The position numbers and the translations under genes were made by a program. A stretch of DNA of 64,000 nucleotides from Arthrobacter sp. FW306-07-I (lineage in GTDB: Bacteria; Actinomycetota; Actinomycetes; Actinomycetales; Micrococcaceae), in contig NZ_CP084550.1 of the NCBI RefSeq assembly GCF_021800405.1, positions 3,038,001 through 3,102,000 of the forward strand, written 5' to 3'. The notes below the pieces were generated by a model. It saw only the letters and a list, made by a program, of their open reading frames with translations, was not told where the DNA came from and made no database searches. Of this stretch, positions 29,924-39,632 are shown in pieces. Position 1 is the first letter of the stretch; every line of letters starts with the position of its first letter.

Positions 29924-30001
29924 CGTTCCTTCGTCCTTCGCCCCGCTGCTGTTAGCTTAGGGGCAGGTCTCCGGCGCGGGCCGGTGCAGGAAAGGACAAG
30001 G

Positions 30002-31678
30002 ATGTCAGCGTTTCCTTCTGATCTTGAAATAGCACGTGCTGCCCGGATCCGGCCGATCGGGGACATTGCAGCTGCCGCAGGGGTTAACGCCGACGCCCTG
30101 GAGATGTACGGGCGGTATAAGGCGAAGATCGATCCGGGCCGCCTCGCTGCCCCCGCTCCGCACGGCAAGGTGGTGCTGGTCTCGGCCATGTCACCCACCC
30201 CGGCGGGCGAGGGCAAATCCACCACCACAGTGGGCCTGGCGGACTCCCTGGCCCGGGCCGGGCACAAGGTGATGATCGCACTGCGGGAGCCCTCGCTGGG
30301 ACCGGTGCTGGGCATGAAGGGCGGCGCCACCGGAGGGGGATATTCACAGGTGCTGCCCATGGACGAGATCAACCTGCATTTCACCGGGGACTTCCACGCG
30401 ATCACGTCAGCCAATAATGCGCTGATGGCCTTGGTGGACAACCACATCTACCAAGGCAACGCGCTCAACATCGATCCGCGCCGGATGACGTTCAAGCGCG
30501 TGCTCGACATGAACGACCGGTCCCTGCGCGAGGTGGTGATTGGTCTGGGCGGGCCGACCCAGGGCGTGCCGCGGCAGGACGGGTTCGACATCACCGTGGC
30601 CTCGGAGGTCATGGCGGTTTTCTGCCTGGCCACCGATCTGGCTGACCTGCGCACCCGCCTGGGGCGCATCACGTTCGGTTACACCTATGACCGGAAACCC
30701 GTGACGGTGGCCGACCTAGGCGTGGAGGGCGCCTTGACGCTGCTCCTCAAGGAGGCGGTCAAGCCCAACCTGGTGCAGACCATCGCCGGCACGCCCGCGC
30801 TGGTACATGGCGGCCCCTTCGCGAACATTGCGCATGGCTGCAACTCGCTGATCGCCACGCAGACCGCCCGGCGGTTGGCGGACATCGTGGTCACCGAGGC
30901 CGGCTTCGGGGCGGACCTGGGGGCGGAGAAGTTCATGGACATCAAGGCGCGGTACGGCGGCCTGGCACCGTCCGCCGTCGTGGTGGTGGCTACCATTCGG
31001 GCCCTGAAAATGCAGGGCGGAGTGGCCAAGGACCAGCTGACCCGGCCGGATATCCCTGCACTGGAAGCCGGCGTGGCCAACCTGCGCCGGCACATGCGCA
31101 ACGTGGAGAAATTCGGGGTCACGCCGGTGGTGGCCATCAATCAGTTCTCGTCCGATTCGCCCGAGGAACTGGACTGGCTGCTGGCATGGTGCGCTGCGGA
31201 GGGCGTACGGGCAGCGGTTGCGGATGTGTGGGGCCGCGGCGGCGGTGGCGATGGCGGCGACGAACTCGCGGCATTGGTGGCGCAGGCATTGGAGGCGCCC
31301 AGCAGCTTCCGGCACCTGTACCCGCTCGAGCTGCCTGTGGAGGACAAGATCCGCACCATCGCCCAGGAAATCTACGGTGCCGACGGGGTGGACTTCTCCG
31401 TTCCGGCGCTGAAGCGGTTGGCCGATATCGAGCGGAACGGGTGGGGCTCCCTGCCGGTCTGCATGGCCAAGACGCAGTACTCGTTCACGGACGACGCCTC
31501 CCGGCTGGGTGCCCCTAAGGGTTTCACGATCCATGTCCGCGACCTGCTGCCCAAGACCGGCGCGGGCTTCATCGTCGCCCTGACGGGGGCCGTGATGACC
31601 ATGCCGGGCCTCCCGGCCGCCCCGGCCGCCCTGCGGATGGACGTGGACGCAGAAGGCAACCCCGTCGGCCTCACCTAG
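30002..31678 (+). CDS. fhs: formate--tetrahydrofolate ligase
   Basis: 558 residues, normal for the family. The enzyme makes 10-formyl-tetrahydrofolate from formate, ATP and THF. The P-loop-like [18 protein letters not shown] lies near residue 65, with [29 protein letters not shown] content ([14 protein letters not shown]) and [18 protein letters not shown] following. The ATG at 30002 has GGAAAGGAC upstream; the frame is open 6 codons further left without a better start. It is single. Directly after its stop begins an array of 32-bp repeats rather than a clear terminator. Confidence 0.96.
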   Translation: MSAFPSDLEIARAARIRPIGDIAAAAGVNADALEMYGRYKAKIDPGRLAAPAPHGKVVLVSAMSPTPAGEGKSTTTVGLADSLARAGHKVMIALREPSLGPVLGMKGGATGGGYSQVLPMDEINLHFTGDFHAITSANNALMALVDNHIYQGNALNIDPRRMTFKRVLDMNDRSLREVVIGLGGPTQGVPRQDGFDITVASEVMAVFCLATDLADLRTRLGRITFGYTYDRKPVTVADLGVEGALTLLLKEAVKPNLVQTIAGTPALVHGGPFANIAHGCNSLIATQTARRLADIVVTEAGFGADLGAEKFMDIKARYGGLAPSAVVVVATIRALKMQGGVAKDQLTRPDIPALEAGVANLRRHMRNVEKFGVTPVVAINQFSSDSPEELDWLLAWCAAEGVRAAVADVWGRGGGGDGGDELAALVAQALEAPSSFRHLYPLELPVEDKIRTIAQEIYGADGVDFSVPALKRLADIERNGWGSLPVCMAKTQYSFTDDASRLGAPKGFTIHVRDLLPKTGAGFIVALTGAVMTMPGLPAAPAALRMDVDAEGNPVGLT

Positions 31679-31679
31679 C

Positions 31680-31828
31680 ACCCCCGCTCACCTCTGGCCC
31701 GCCTTTCAAAAACCCCCGCTCACCTTCTGCTTCTTTTCCAGGAACGCCCGCTCACCTTTCGCAGCTCTTTTAGGAACGCCCGCTCACCTTTCGCAGCTCT
31801 TTTAGGAACGCCCGCTCACGTTCTACCC
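31680..31828 (-). repeat. 32-bp-period tandem array, left (inverted orientation)
   Basis: Four full units and part of a fifth, starting at 31680, 31712, 31744, 31776 and 31808, each exactly 32 bp. The conserved core, read on the minus strand, is GTGAGCGGGSGTT; the rest of each unit is less conserved, but units 3 and 4 are identical throughout. The array begins directly after the fhs stop. A matching array in the opposite orientation lies at 32975-33090. Confidence 0.92.
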
Positions 31829-31888
31829 TGTGCTGGGCACCTGTGGATAACTTCAAACTGACTCCAGCTGTTTGTATGAGAATGCAGT

Positions 31889-32845
31889 ATGCGATCCCGC
31901 CCGCCCCTACCCGAGCAATTGGCCAGCAGCCCTTTCACGCTTGAGAATTCCAGGAATGCCGGACTGCATCGCAACCGCTTGCGAGGCAGGGATATTCAGC
32001 ACATCAGCCGGGGACTCTACCGTCCTGCCAACTGGGACTTCTGCCTGGAGGATGCTGCCCGCGCCCTTTCCGAAGCGACGCCCGGAGCATGGATTTCGCA
32101 CGTGACCGCGGCCAGAATCCGAGGTTCTCTTCTGCCCGCATGGCTCTCAGACTCCAACGCGCTGCATCTCAGCAAGTCCACTGCCCTTCCCGGAGCGCGG
32201 AGAAAGGGAATCCATGGCCACCGGGTCATTGTGAAGCCCGGTGAGGTCGAGTTCGTCGAGGGAATTTGGCTGAGCACCAGGGCGCGAACCTGGTTGGACA
32301 TGGCACGGCAGCTGCCTTTGAACGACTTGGTGGCCATGGGAGACCAACTCGTCCGGACACCCCGCCCAGAACTTGAGGGCAGGAAGGGCGCCTACTCAAC
32401 CGTTGAGGATCTGCGGTGTTTGGTCGCCCGACACCCAAATCTTCAGGGCGTTGTTCGTGCCAGGCAAGCGCTGGACCTGATCCGGGTCGGATCTGATTCC
32501 GCGCCAGAAACGTTTCTTCGATTGTCCATGCTGGACGCAGGCCTTCCCGAACCCGAGTTGCAGGTTGGGCTTCGCCCAGGGGACGCGCGATCGCCGTCTG
32601 CTGACCTCGGCTTTCGACGACGGAGAGTTGCAATCCAGTACGACGGCGGCCATCACCTATTGGAGCCGCAGCGCCTGAGTGATCGGCGCAGGGACAAGGC
32701 CTTCGGAGCGGCTGGGTGGACTGTCGTCATTGTCGACAAGGCCGATCAGGAAGATGATTTTGCGGCTGCCATCAACAAGATCAAGCGGGCTTTGAGTAGT
32801 TCAACGGTCGATCCCTCAATCAGCTCGGGGTTCGCCAGCAAGTAA
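31889..32845 (+). CDS. DUF559 (PD-(D/E)XK-like) protein with AbiEi-like N-terminus
   Basis: 318 residues. The N-terminal 70 residues (LRGRDIQHISRGLYRPA) look like the winged-helix region of AbiEi-type antitoxin proteins. The C-terminal 110 residues fit DUF559, a Vsr-like nuclease fold, with DLGFRRRRVAIQYDGGHHL and RRRDKAFGAAGWTVVIV. The usual second acidic residue of the motif appears as Gln-Tyr-Asp, so activity is uncertain. Codon use is visibly less GC-rich than in neighbours, which suggests acquisition. The ATG at 31889 has no clear ribosome site. The gene sits alone between two inverted repeat arrays; no toxin partner is adjacent. Family assignment is by motif resemblance only. Confidence 0.68.
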   Translation: MRSRPPLPEQLASSPFTLENSRNAGLHRNRLRGRDIQHISRGLYRPANWDFCLEDAARALSEATPGAWISHVTAARIRGSLLPAWLSDSNALHLSKSTALPGARRKGIHGHRVIVKPGEVEFVEGIWLSTRARTWLDMARQLPLNDLVAMGDQLVRTPRPELEGRKGAYSTVEDLRCLVARHPNLQGVVRARQALDLIRVGSDSAPETFLRLSMLDAGLPEPELQVGLRPGDARSPSADLGFRRRRVAIQYDGGHHLLEPQRLSDRRRDKAFGAAGWTVVIVDKADQEDDFAAAINKIKRALSSSTVDPSISSGFASK

Positions 32846-32967
32846 TTCAGCAGCTCTTGCCTTTCGCGCCTCTGAACCTCATTCCGGCCCTTTTGCGCCT
32901 GCGAGAAGACCGCACGTTTAGTATCCGGAACAAGTCCAGCTAGCGTGAGGGCGTCCCGCCAAGACAT
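32746..32967 (-). CDS. possible small protein antisense to the DUF559 gene end
   Basis: A 73-residue frame from MSWRDALTLAGLVPDTKRAVF to the stop at 32746. It overlaps the last 100 bases of the DUF559 gene on the other strand. It is rich in charged residues and predicted helix, and it is not a plain low-complexity shadow. The 120 bases to the right of the DUF559 stop are otherwise empty, so part of it lies on non-coding DNA. No family is recognised and there is no strong ribosome site. It could also be chance. Confidence 0.25.
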   Translation of the reverse strand: MSWRDALTLAGLVPDTKRAVFSQAQKGRNEVQRRERQELLNYLLANPELIEGSTVELLKARLILLMAAAKSSS

Positions 32968-32974
32968 ACCCAAC

Positions 32975-33090
32975 ATGAGCGGGGGTTGGAGAAAACCCAG
33001 CCAAAAGTGAGCGGGCGTTCCTGAAAGACAAATCAGAGGTGAGCGGGGGTTAGTAGAAGGCGTGTCAGAAGTGAGCGGGCGTGTTAACGG
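32975..33090 (+). repeat. 32-bp-period tandem array, right
   Basis: Four units with cores at 32975, 33007, 33039 and 33071, spaced exactly 32 bp. The core GTGAGCGGGSGTT is the reverse complement of the left-array core as read on the plus strand, so the two arrays face each other around the DUF559 gene. The first core starts ATGAGC and the last unit is partial. This fills most of the 303-base gap between that gene and ino1. Confidence 0.92.
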
Positions 33091-33095
33091 AGGAT

Positions 33096-33126
33096 GCTCC
33101 CCCACCGGGTGAACCGGTGAGGGAGC
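33096..33126 (-). terminator. hairpin downstream of ino1
   Basis: A 13-bp stem with one mismatch (GCTCCC..CACCGG) and a 5-base loop, 23 bases beyond the ino1 stop. No T run follows, so intrinsic termination is likely but not certain. Confidence 0.6.
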
Positions 33127-33148
33127 GACTGAAAGGGGTACGAAAGGG

Positions 33149-34234
33149 TTAGCGCTCCACGTCGCCGCGGATGAAGGCTTCGACCTTTTCGCGGGCGAGG
33201 TCGTCGTTGAACTGCTCCGGCGGGGACTTCATGAAGTAGCTCGACGCCGACAGCAGCGGCCCGCCGATGCCACGGTCCAGGCCGATCTTCGCCGCACGGA
33301 TCGCATCGATGATCACACCGGCAGAGTTCGGCGAATCCCACACCTCCAGCTTGTACTCCAGCGACACGGGGGCGTCACCGAAGTTCCGGCCCTCCAGGCG
33401 GACAAAGGCCCACTTCCGGTCATCGAGCCACTGCACGTAATCGGACGGGCCGATGTGCACGTCCTTGGCGGCCAGCTCGGCCTCAACGTTGGAGGTCACG
33501 GCCTGGGTCTTGGAAATCTTCTTGGACTCCAGCCGGTCACGCTCCAGCATGTTCTTGAAGTCCATGTTCCCGCCAACGTTCAGCTGGTACGTCCGGTCCA
33601 GGGTCACACCACGGTCTTCGAACAGCTTCGCCATCACGCGGTGCGTGATGGTGGCACCGATCTGGCTCTTGATGTCATCGCCCACGATGGGCACGCCGGC
33701 GGCGGTGAACTTGTCAGCCCACTCCTTGGTCCCGGCAATGAAGACCGGCAGGGCGTTCACGAACGCCACCCCGGCGTCGATCGCTGCCTGGGCGTAGAAC
33801 TCGGCAGCCTGCTGTGAACCGACGGGCAGGTAGCAGACCATCACATCCACCTGGGCGTCCTTCAGGGCCTGGACCACGTCCACGGGCTCTTCGGTGGACT
33901 GCTCGATGGTCTCCAGGTAGTACTTCCCCAGCCCGTCCAGGGTGTGGCCGCGCTGGACCGTCACGCCGGTGGGGGGAACGTCGGCGATCTTGATGGTGTT
34001 GTTCTCACTGGCAGTAATGGCATCGGCAAGGTCAACGCCGACCTTCTTGCCGTCCACGTCAAACGCGGCGACAAACTCAACATCACCCACGTGGTACTGG
34101 CCAAACTCAACATGCATCAGGCCCGGAACGGTATCCGCCGGATCGGCGTCCTTGTAGTACTGAACGCCCTGCACCAGCGAGGCAGCGCAGTTACCCACGC
34201 CAACGATTGCAACACGAATGGGATGTGAAGACAC
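33149..34234 (-). CDS. ino1: inositol-3-phosphate synthase
   Basis: Converts glucose 6-phosphate to 1L-myo-inositol-1-phosphate using NAD, feeding mycothiol and inositol lipids. The 361 residues match the short actinobacterial form. The N-terminal NAD motif is [34 protein letters not shown] and [14 protein letters not shown] are the catalytic-core segments, and [19 protein letters not shown] ends the protein. The GTG start at 34234 has AAAGGAG upstream. It is transcribed alone. The neighbouring mshA uses its product, although the two are separated by fhs and the DUF559 element. Confidence 0.96.
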   Translation of the reverse strand: MSSHPIRVAIVGVGNCAASLVQGVQYYKDADPADTVPGLMHVEFGQYHVGDVEFVAAFDVDGKKVGVDLADAITASENNTIKIADVPPTGVTVQRGHTLDGLGKYYLETIEQSTEEPVDVVQALKDAQVDVMVCYLPVGSQQAAEFYAQAAIDAGVAFVNALPVFIAGTKEWADKFTAAGVPIVGDDIKSQIGATITHRVMAKLFEDRGVTLDRTYQLNVGGNMDFKNMLERDRLESKKISKTQAVTSNVEAELAAKDVHIGPSDYVQWLDDRKWAFVRLEGRNFGDAPVSLEYKLEVWDSPNSAGVIIDAIRAAKIGLDRGIGGPLLSASSYFMKSPPEQFNDDLAREKVEAFIRGDVER

Positions 34235-34340
34235 AGAACTCCTTTGGGGACAAACGTCAGCCTGCCTGGTTTGCCTCCGAGTAATGGACGACGGCGGCCG
34301 GCTGGCTTGGCGCCACGCGGCGCCTTTTCATACTACCCAA

Positions 34341-34378
34341 GGAGCGGGGCCGGGCGTTGTCACGCCCGGCCCCGCTCC
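34341..34378 (-). terminator. strong hairpin downstream of the aldo/keto reductase
   Basis: A perfect 16-bp GC stem (GGAGCGGGGCCGGGCG and complement) with a 6-base loop, 18 bases beyond the reductase stop and before ino1. There is no clear T run on the minus strand. The rest of the 162-base gap carries the ino1 leader. Confidence 0.65.
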
Positions 34379-34396
34379 GTAAAAGAAAAACCTGGG

Positions 34397-35437
34397 TCAG
34401 GCGTTCTGCTTCCAGAGGTTGATGTCCGACTCCACCGCGAATTCGTCGATGGCGGTCAGTTCCTCGTCAGAGAAGCTGAGGTTGTTGATGGCGGACAGGC
34501 TGTCCTCCAGCTGCCGGACACTTGAGGCACCGATCAACGCAGATGTCACGGGCGAACCCTTCGGCTGGTCACGCAGGATCCAGGCGATGGCCATCTGGGC
34601 CAGTGTCTGTCCGCGGCCTTCGGCGATCTTCCGCAGTCCGCGGACCCGATCCAGTTTCTCCTCCGTAATGGACTCTTCGGAGAGGAAACGGGCCTTTGCT
34701 GCGCGCGAGTCGGCGGGAATGCCGTGGAAGTAGCGGTCCGTGAGCATCCCCTGCGCCAGGGGCGAGAAGGCGATGGAGCCGGCGGCCACCTGGTCCAGCA
34801 CCTCGTACAGGTTGGGTGATCCGTCTTCGGTCCAGCGGTTGAGCATGGAGTAGCTGGGCTGGTGGATCAGCAGCGGCGTGCCGAGTTCCTTGAGGATGCG
34901 GGCCGCCTCGAGGGTCTGCTCCGGGGTGTAGGAGGAGATGCCGGCGTAGAGCGCCTTGCCCGAGCGGACGGCGTAGTCCAGGGCACCCATGGTTTCCTCC
35001 ATGGGCGTCTCGGGGTCGTGGCGGTGGCTATAGAAGATGTCCACGTAGTCAAGGCCCATGCGCTGCAGCGACTGGTCCAGGCTGGAGATCAGGTATTTGC
35101 GGGAGCCCCATTCACCGTAGGGGCCGGGCCACATGTAGTAGCCGGCCTTGGTGGAGATGACCAGTTCGTCCCGGTACGGCTTGAAGTCATCCTTGAGATG
35201 GCGGCCGAAGTTGGTCTCGGCCGATCCGTCCGGCGGACCGTAGTTGTTGGCGAGGTCGAAGTGGTTTACCCCGAGGTCGAAGGCGCGCCGGAGGATGTCG
35301 CGCTGGTCCTCGAAGCGCTTGTCGTCCCCGAAGTTGTGCCACAGGCCCAAGGAGATGGCCGGGAGCTTGAGGCCGCTGCGGCCCACCCGGCGGTAGGGCA
35401 TGGATTCGTAGCGGTTGTCCGCTGCAATATAAGTCAT
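34397..35437 (-). CDS. aldo/keto reductase, L-glyceraldehyde 3-phosphate reductase type
   Basis: 346 residues, closely following the E. coli YghZ (Gpr) pattern. MPYRRVGRSGLKLPAISLGLWHNFGD begins the barrel. The catalytic tetrad residues appear in HFDLANNYGPP (Asp and Tyr), VISTKAGY (Lys) and IFYSHRHD (His). Such enzymes reduce L-glyceraldehyde 3-phosphate and methylglyoxal with NADPH. I prefer the ATG at 35437 over the one at 35446, because CAGGAT lies 7 nt upstream and it overlaps a possible AGGA site. It lies downstream of the treXYZ operon terminator and so is a separate unit. Confidence 0.9.
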   Translation of the reverse strand: MTYIAADNRYESMPYRRVGRSGLKLPAISLGLWHNFGDDKRFEDQRDILRRAFDLGVNHFDLANNYGPPDGSAETNFGRHLKDDFKPYRDELVISTKAGYYMWPGPYGEWGSRKYLISSLDQSLQRMGLDYVDIFYSHRHDPETPMEETMGALDYAVRSGKALYAGISSYTPEQTLEAARILKELGTPLLIHQPSYSMLNRWTEDGSPNLYEVLDQVAAGSIAFSPLAQGMLTDRYFHGIPADSRAAKARFLSEESITEEKLDRVRGLRKIAEGRGQTLAQMAIAWILRDQPKGSPVTSALIGASSVRQLEDSLSAINNLSFSDEELTAIDEFAVESDINLWKQNA

Positions 35438-35499
35438 ACGTTCCATCCTGCCAGTTGTGACCCGCGGTACACGGGACGTTGTTAGCGCTAAGAAGAAAA

Positions 35500-35531
35500 G
35501 TTACGCCGGGGACGAATGCCCCCGGCGTAAC
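35500..35531 (-). terminator. rho-independent terminator of the treX-treY-treZ operon
   Basis: A 12-bp stem (GTTACGCCGGGG and complement) with an 8-base loop, 8 bases beyond the treZ stop. On the minus strand it is followed by TTTTCTTCTT. Confidence 0.88.
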
Positions 35532-35538
35532 TCCTGCT

Positions 35539-37308
35539 TCAGGACTTGAGGATCGCGGCACTCCACGGCGCCAGGGCAAGGGAGCCGCCGTCCAGCGCGT
35601 TGCCCCCATCGGTGGCCAGGAGGAGGTCGCCGGCCGCATCGTCCAGCCGGACCTTGGCGTCCGACAGGTTCACCAGCACCTCGACGGAACCGCGCCGGAA
35701 GCGCAGCCAGCCGGCGTCGTCGTCGAACGAAACCTCTGTCTCACCGAACCCAAGGCCCGCCAGGTCCGGATGCTGGCGGCGCAGCGCCGTCAGCGACCGG
35801 TACAGCTCCAGCAGCCGCGCATGGTCACCCGTGGAAGCCTCGGACCAGTTCAGCTTGGACCTGCGGAAGGTTTCCGGGTCCTGCGGGTCAGGCACGACGG
35901 CGGGATCCCACCCCATGCGCTCGAATTCCTTGATGCGCCCTTCCGCGGTGGCCTTTCCTAGCTCCGGTTCGGGGTGCGAGGTGAAGAACTGCCACGGCGT
36001 GGTGGCCCCGTATTCCTCGCCCATGAACAGCATGGGCGAGAACGGAGAGGTCAGCGTGAGCACCGCGGCTACGGCAAGCTGCCCGTAGGACAGGGACTGC
36101 GAAAGCCTGTCCCCCGTGGCCCGGTTGCCGATCTGGTCGTGGTTCTGGTTGCAGACCACCAGCGCCGCCGGGTGCACCAGCGAGGCGTTGATGGGCCGGC
36201 CGTGGTGGCGGCCGCGGAAGCTGGAGTAACTGCCATCGTGCAGGAACCCGTCCTTCAGCACCTTGGCGAGCACGGCCAGGGACTCGAAATCGGAGTAGTA
36301 ACCCGTGGTTTCGCCGCTGACGCTGACGTGCACCGCGTGGTGAAAGTCGTCGCTCCACTGCCCGGCCAGTCCGTACCCGTTGACGTCGCGGGGGTAGATC
36401 AGGCGCGGGTTATTCAGGTCGGATTCCGCGATGAGGGTCTTGGGCAGTCCGGTCTCAGCCGAAATGGCGTCGCCCAGGGCCCCCAGGTCCTCCAGGATGT
36501 GCATGGCACGCTCATCGCGGAGCGCGTGCACGGCATCGAGACGGAGCCCGTCCACGTGGTACTCGCGCAGCCACAGGGCCGCGTTGTCCAGGATGTACTC
36601 CCGGACCACGTCGGAGCCAGGTCCATCCAGGTTCACCGAGTCACCCCAGGTGTTGGCGTCGCCCTGCTTCAGATACGGGCCGAACTTGGGGAGGTAGTTG
36701 CCGCTGGGCCCCAGGTGGTTGTACACCACGTCCTGGATGACGCCGAGACCTGCCCCGTGGGCGGCGTCGACGAACCGCTGGTACGCAGCAGGCCCGCCGT
36801 AGCCTTCATGCACGGTGTACCACTGGACGCCGTCGTAACCCCAGTTGTGAGTCCCGTTGAAACCGTTGACCGGCAGCAGTTCGATGAAGTCGATGCCCAG
36901 GTCCACCAGGTAGCCGAGCTTCTCCACCGCGGCATCGAGGGTTCCTTCGGACGTGAAGGTGCCCACGTGGAGTTCGTAAATGACGGCTCCCTGCAGGTCC
37001 TTGCCGCGCCAGCCGGAATCCTGCCAGGCGTAGGCGGCCGGATCGTAGGTCCGGGACTGCTCGTGGACGCCGGCGGGCAGCCGCCGGGACCGCGGATCCG
37101 GAACAGGGGTGGTGTCCCCGTCCAGCAGGTAGCCGTAGTCCACGTCCCCGTCCGCCGGGGCCTCGGGCGCCGTCCACCATCCTTCGGAGCCGGGCGCCGT
37201 TTCCTTCTGCTGCATGGGGTACTGCCGGCCGTCAGCCACCAGTACCACCGACGAAACGTCCGGCGCCCACACATCGAAGCGTTCGGGTCCAACGTTGACC
37301 AGGGTCAT
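35539..37308 (-). CDS. treZ: malto-oligosyltrehalose trehalohydrolase
   Basis: 589 residues of GH13. It releases trehalose from the maltooligosyl-trehalose made by TreY. The N-terminal carbohydrate-binding-like domain ([15 protein letters not shown]) is followed by the barrel with [25 protein letters not shown] (nucleophile Asp) and [12 protein letters not shown], and a C-terminal beta domain. The frame is open 48 codons upstream, but the ATG at 37308 overlaps the treY stop (ATGA) and has GGAG upstream. It is the last gene of treX-treY-treZ, ending at a strong terminator. Confidence 0.96.
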   Translation of the reverse strand: MTLVNVGPERFDVWAPDVSSVVLVADGRQYPMQQKETAPGSEGWWTAPEAPADGDVDYGYLLDGDTTPVPDPRSRRLPAGVHEQSRTYDPAAYAWQDSGWRGKDLQGAVIYELHVGTFTSEGTLDAAVEKLGYLVDLGIDFIELLPVNGFNGTHNWGYDGVQWYTVHEGYGGPAAYQRFVDAAHGAGLGVIQDVVYNHLGPSGNYLPKFGPYLKQGDANTWGDSVNLDGPGSDVVREYILDNAALWLREYHVDGLRLDAVHALRDERAMHILEDLGALGDAISAETGLPKTLIAESDLNNPRLIYPRDVNGYGLAGQWSDDFHHAVHVSVSGETTGYYSDFESLAVLAKVLKDGFLHDGSYSSFRGRHHGRPINASLVHPAALVVCNQNHDQIGNRATGDRLSQSLSYGQLAVAAVLTLTSPFSPMLFMGEEYGATTPWQFFTSHPEPELGKATAEGRIKEFERMGWDPAVVPDPQDPETFRRSKLNWSEASTGDHARLLELYRSLTALRRQHPDLAGLGFGETEVSFDDDAGWLRFRRGSVEVLVNLSDAKVRLDDAAGDLLLATDGGNALDGGSLALAPWSAAILKS

Positions 37309-39632
37309 GCTTTTTCTCCATCCACAGGTGCCAGCAGGGCCACGGGATAGGTACCCAGGACCTCCGCGACCGAAACCTGGCCGGGTCCGTAGCTGGCTCC
37401 CGTGAGTTCGTCGCGCATGGCAGTGGAAAGGTCGACGGCGGTGTCCCGCCACCCGCCGCTGGCTTCCAGTCCGGCGGGGAGCCGAGTGGCCAGCGTGAGG
37501 GCACCGGAGGAGGCGTCGGTCCCGCGGCTGAACGCGAGCAGGTGCCCGGCCGCTGCGCCGGTGGCGCCCACCGGCACATATCCCTGGAACAGCTCAGGAC
37601 GGTCCCGGCGCAGGCGCAGTGCCCGTGAGGTGACCAGAAGCTTGCTGGCCTCGGTGCCTGCGTCCGGCAACTCGCCGGCGTCGAGCTTTGCCAGCTCCTC
37701 CTGCCGGGCACCAAAGTCCACGGGCCGGCGGTTGTCCGGGTCCGTAAGCGAACGTTCCCAGAACTCGCTGCCCTGGTAGACGTCGGGCACGCCGGGCATG
37801 GTCAGCTGGACCAGCTTGGCGGAGACCGAGTTGGCCGCGGAGAAGGCGTCGATCCGGGCCACGAAGTCCGTGACCACCTTGGCGACCTTGGCGTCGTCGA
37901 AGACTGCATCGACGGCGGCCTTCACCTTGGATTCAAACTCCTCGTTGGGGTCGGTCCACTTGGTGGAGTTGCCGGCTTCCCGCGCGGCCTTTTCCGCGTA
38001 GCCCTGCAGCCGTTCCCGGCTTGCCGGCCACGCGCCGACGATCGCCTGCCACAGCAGGTTCTCGTACGGTCCGTCCGGGATCGGCGCCAGCTTACGAAGC
38101 TCCGCCAGCGTTTCGGCCCACTCCTCCGGCAGCTCGGCGATAACCGAGATCCGGGCCCTGGCGTCCTCGCTGCGTTTGGTGTCGTGCGTGGACAGCGTGG
38201 TCATGGACAGCGGCAGCTCCTGCTGGCGGCGCTGCATCCGCTGGTGGAATTCCTCCGGAGACACGGCGAACTCGGTGGGTTCAGCACCCACTTCGGTCAG
38301 CGTGCCCAGCCGGGTGTAGCGGTAGAACGCGGTGTCCTCCACGCCCTTGGCCATGACCATGCCGGAGGTCTGCTGGAACCGGATGGCGATGGCGTTGGCG
38401 GGATCCAGCAGCAGCGGGAGAAGGGTCCCCACTGCCACTTCCAGGTCCGGCCGGTGCGCGGCGGCTGATTCGCACGCCTCCTTGAGGACGTCGGCGCCCA
38501 CGGGCAGGTAGGACCGGTACACCGGGAAGGACGCAATAATCTCCGCGATGGCATCCGCTGCCTGGTCCACGCTGAGCCCGTGGGATTCGGGAACCAGCCG
38601 CGCCAGCCGCAGCACCTCGGAGCGCAGGATGCCGTCGGCGATCATGCGCTTGGTGCCGCGGATCATCTCGGCGTAGTCGGCTGGCTCGGAGGTACCCCGA
38701 AGGGAAGCGTCCAGCGCATCCAGCTCCGGCTGCCCGGCCGGGTCAACGAAGACCCGGTCCACGTCAGCCAGCGCGTCGTATCCGGTGGTCCCTTCGCAGG
38801 CAAAGTCCTGCGGCAGCTCCTCGCCCGGCTCCAGGATCTTTTCCACGAGGACGTACGCGCCCCCGCTGAGGTCCTTGAGCCAGCGGAGGTAGCCGGCGGG
38901 ATCGGCAAGGCCGTCCGGGTGGTCCACACGGAGCCCGTCCACCAGGCCCTCGGTGAACCAGCGGCCCACCTCGGCATGCGCCTTTTCGAAGACGGAGGGA
39001 ACCTCCACCCGGATGCCGGCCAGCGTGGTGACCGCGAAGAAGCGGCGGTAGTTCAGCTCGGCGTCGGCGCGGCGCCAGTCCATCAGCTGGTAGTGCTGGC
39101 GGCTGTGCACGTCCTGCGGCGAGTCACCTTCGCTGTACGTGCCCTCGGCCAGCGGGAACCGGTGGTCGTAGTAGCGGAGCTCGCCGTCCTTGACCTCCAG
39201 CTTGTCCAGGTCATCGTCCGAGCCCAGCATCGGGAGCCGGACCTTTCCGCCGCCCAGGTCCCAGTCGACGTCGAACGCTTCGGCGTAGGGCGACTCGCGG
39301 CCCTCCTTGAGCAGGGACCACCACCAGGGGTTCTGCACGGGAGTGGCCACGCCCACGTGGTTGGGAACGATGTCCACCAGGACGCCCATGCCGTGTTCGC
39401 GGGCGGCCTTGGACAGGGCCAGCAGGCCTTCCGGGCCGCCGCGGTCCGGGTCCACGGCGGAAGGATCGGTCACGTCGTAGCCGTGGTCCGAGCCCATTTC
39501 CGCGGTGAGGATGGGCGACAGGTACACCCAGTCGACGCCGAGGTCCTTCAGGTATGGGACCTTGTCGGCGGCGTCGAACAGGGTGAAGCTGCTGCGAATC
39601 TGGAAGCGGTAAGTGGAGACCGGGGTCCTCAT
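37305..39632 (-). CDS. treY: malto-oligosyltrehalose synthase
   Basis: 775 residues of GH13. It isomerises the reducing-end alpha-1,4 bond of maltodextrins to alpha,alpha-1,1. It starts [32 protein letters not shown], typical for Tre[26 protein letters not shown] (nucleophile region) and [13 protein letters not shown] are the core motifs. It overlaps treX and treZ by 4 bases each (ATGA), so the three proteins are translationally coupled. Together they make trehalose from glycogen or maltodextrin. Confidence 0.97.
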   Translation of the reverse strand: MRTPVSTYRFQIRSSFTLFDAADKVPYLKDLGVDWVYLSPILTAEMGSDHGYDVTDPSAVDPDRGGPEGLLALSKAAREHGMGVLVDIVPNHVGVATPVQNPWWWSLLKEGRESPYAEAFDVDWDLGGGKVRLPMLGSDDDLDKLEVKDGELRYYDHRFPLAEGTYSEGDSPQDVHSRQHYQLMDWRRADAELNYRRFFAVTTLAGIRVEVPSVFEKAHAEVGRWFTEGLVDGLRVDHPDGLADPAGYLRWLKDLSGGAYVLVEKILEPGEELPQDFACEGTTGYDALADVDRVFVDPAGQPELDALDASLRGTSEPADYAEMIRGTKRMIADGILRSEVLRLARLVPESHGLSVDQAADAIAEIIASFPVYRSYLPVGADVLKEACESAAAHRPDLEVAVGTLLPLLLDPANAIAIRFQQTSGMVMAKGVEDTAFYRYTRLGTLTEVGAEPTEFAVSPEEFHQRMQRRQQELPLSMTTLSTHDTKRSEDARARISVIAELPEEWAETLAELRKLAPIPDGPYENLLWQAIVGAWPASRERLQGYAEKAAREAGNSTKWTDPNEEFESKVKAAVDAVFDDAKVAKVVTDFVARIDAFSAANSVSAKLVQLTMPGVPDVYQGSEFWERSLTDPDNRRPVDFGARQEELAKLDAGELPDAGTEASKLLVTSRALRLRRDRPELFQGYVPVGATGAAAGHLLAFSRGTDASSGALTLATRLPAGLEASGGWRDTAVDLSTAMRDELTGASYGPGQVSVAEVLGTYPVALLAPVDGEKA

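Noticed and set aside
31889..32845. A complete AbiE toxin-antitoxin pair
   Set aside because: Only the AbiEi-like N-terminal part is seen, fused to DUF559; there is no nucleotidyltransferase toxin gene beside it.
31680..33090. CRISPR arrays
   Set aside because: The 32-bp period with a conserved core looks CRISPR-like, but the core is only about 13 bp, the remaining 19 bp are themselves similar between units (units 3 and 4 are identical), and no cas gene is present.
35539..37452. Longer treZ start at 37452
   Set aside because: The extra 48 residues are basic and low in complexity and overlap treY. The ATGA overlap at 37305-37308 is the normal junction.
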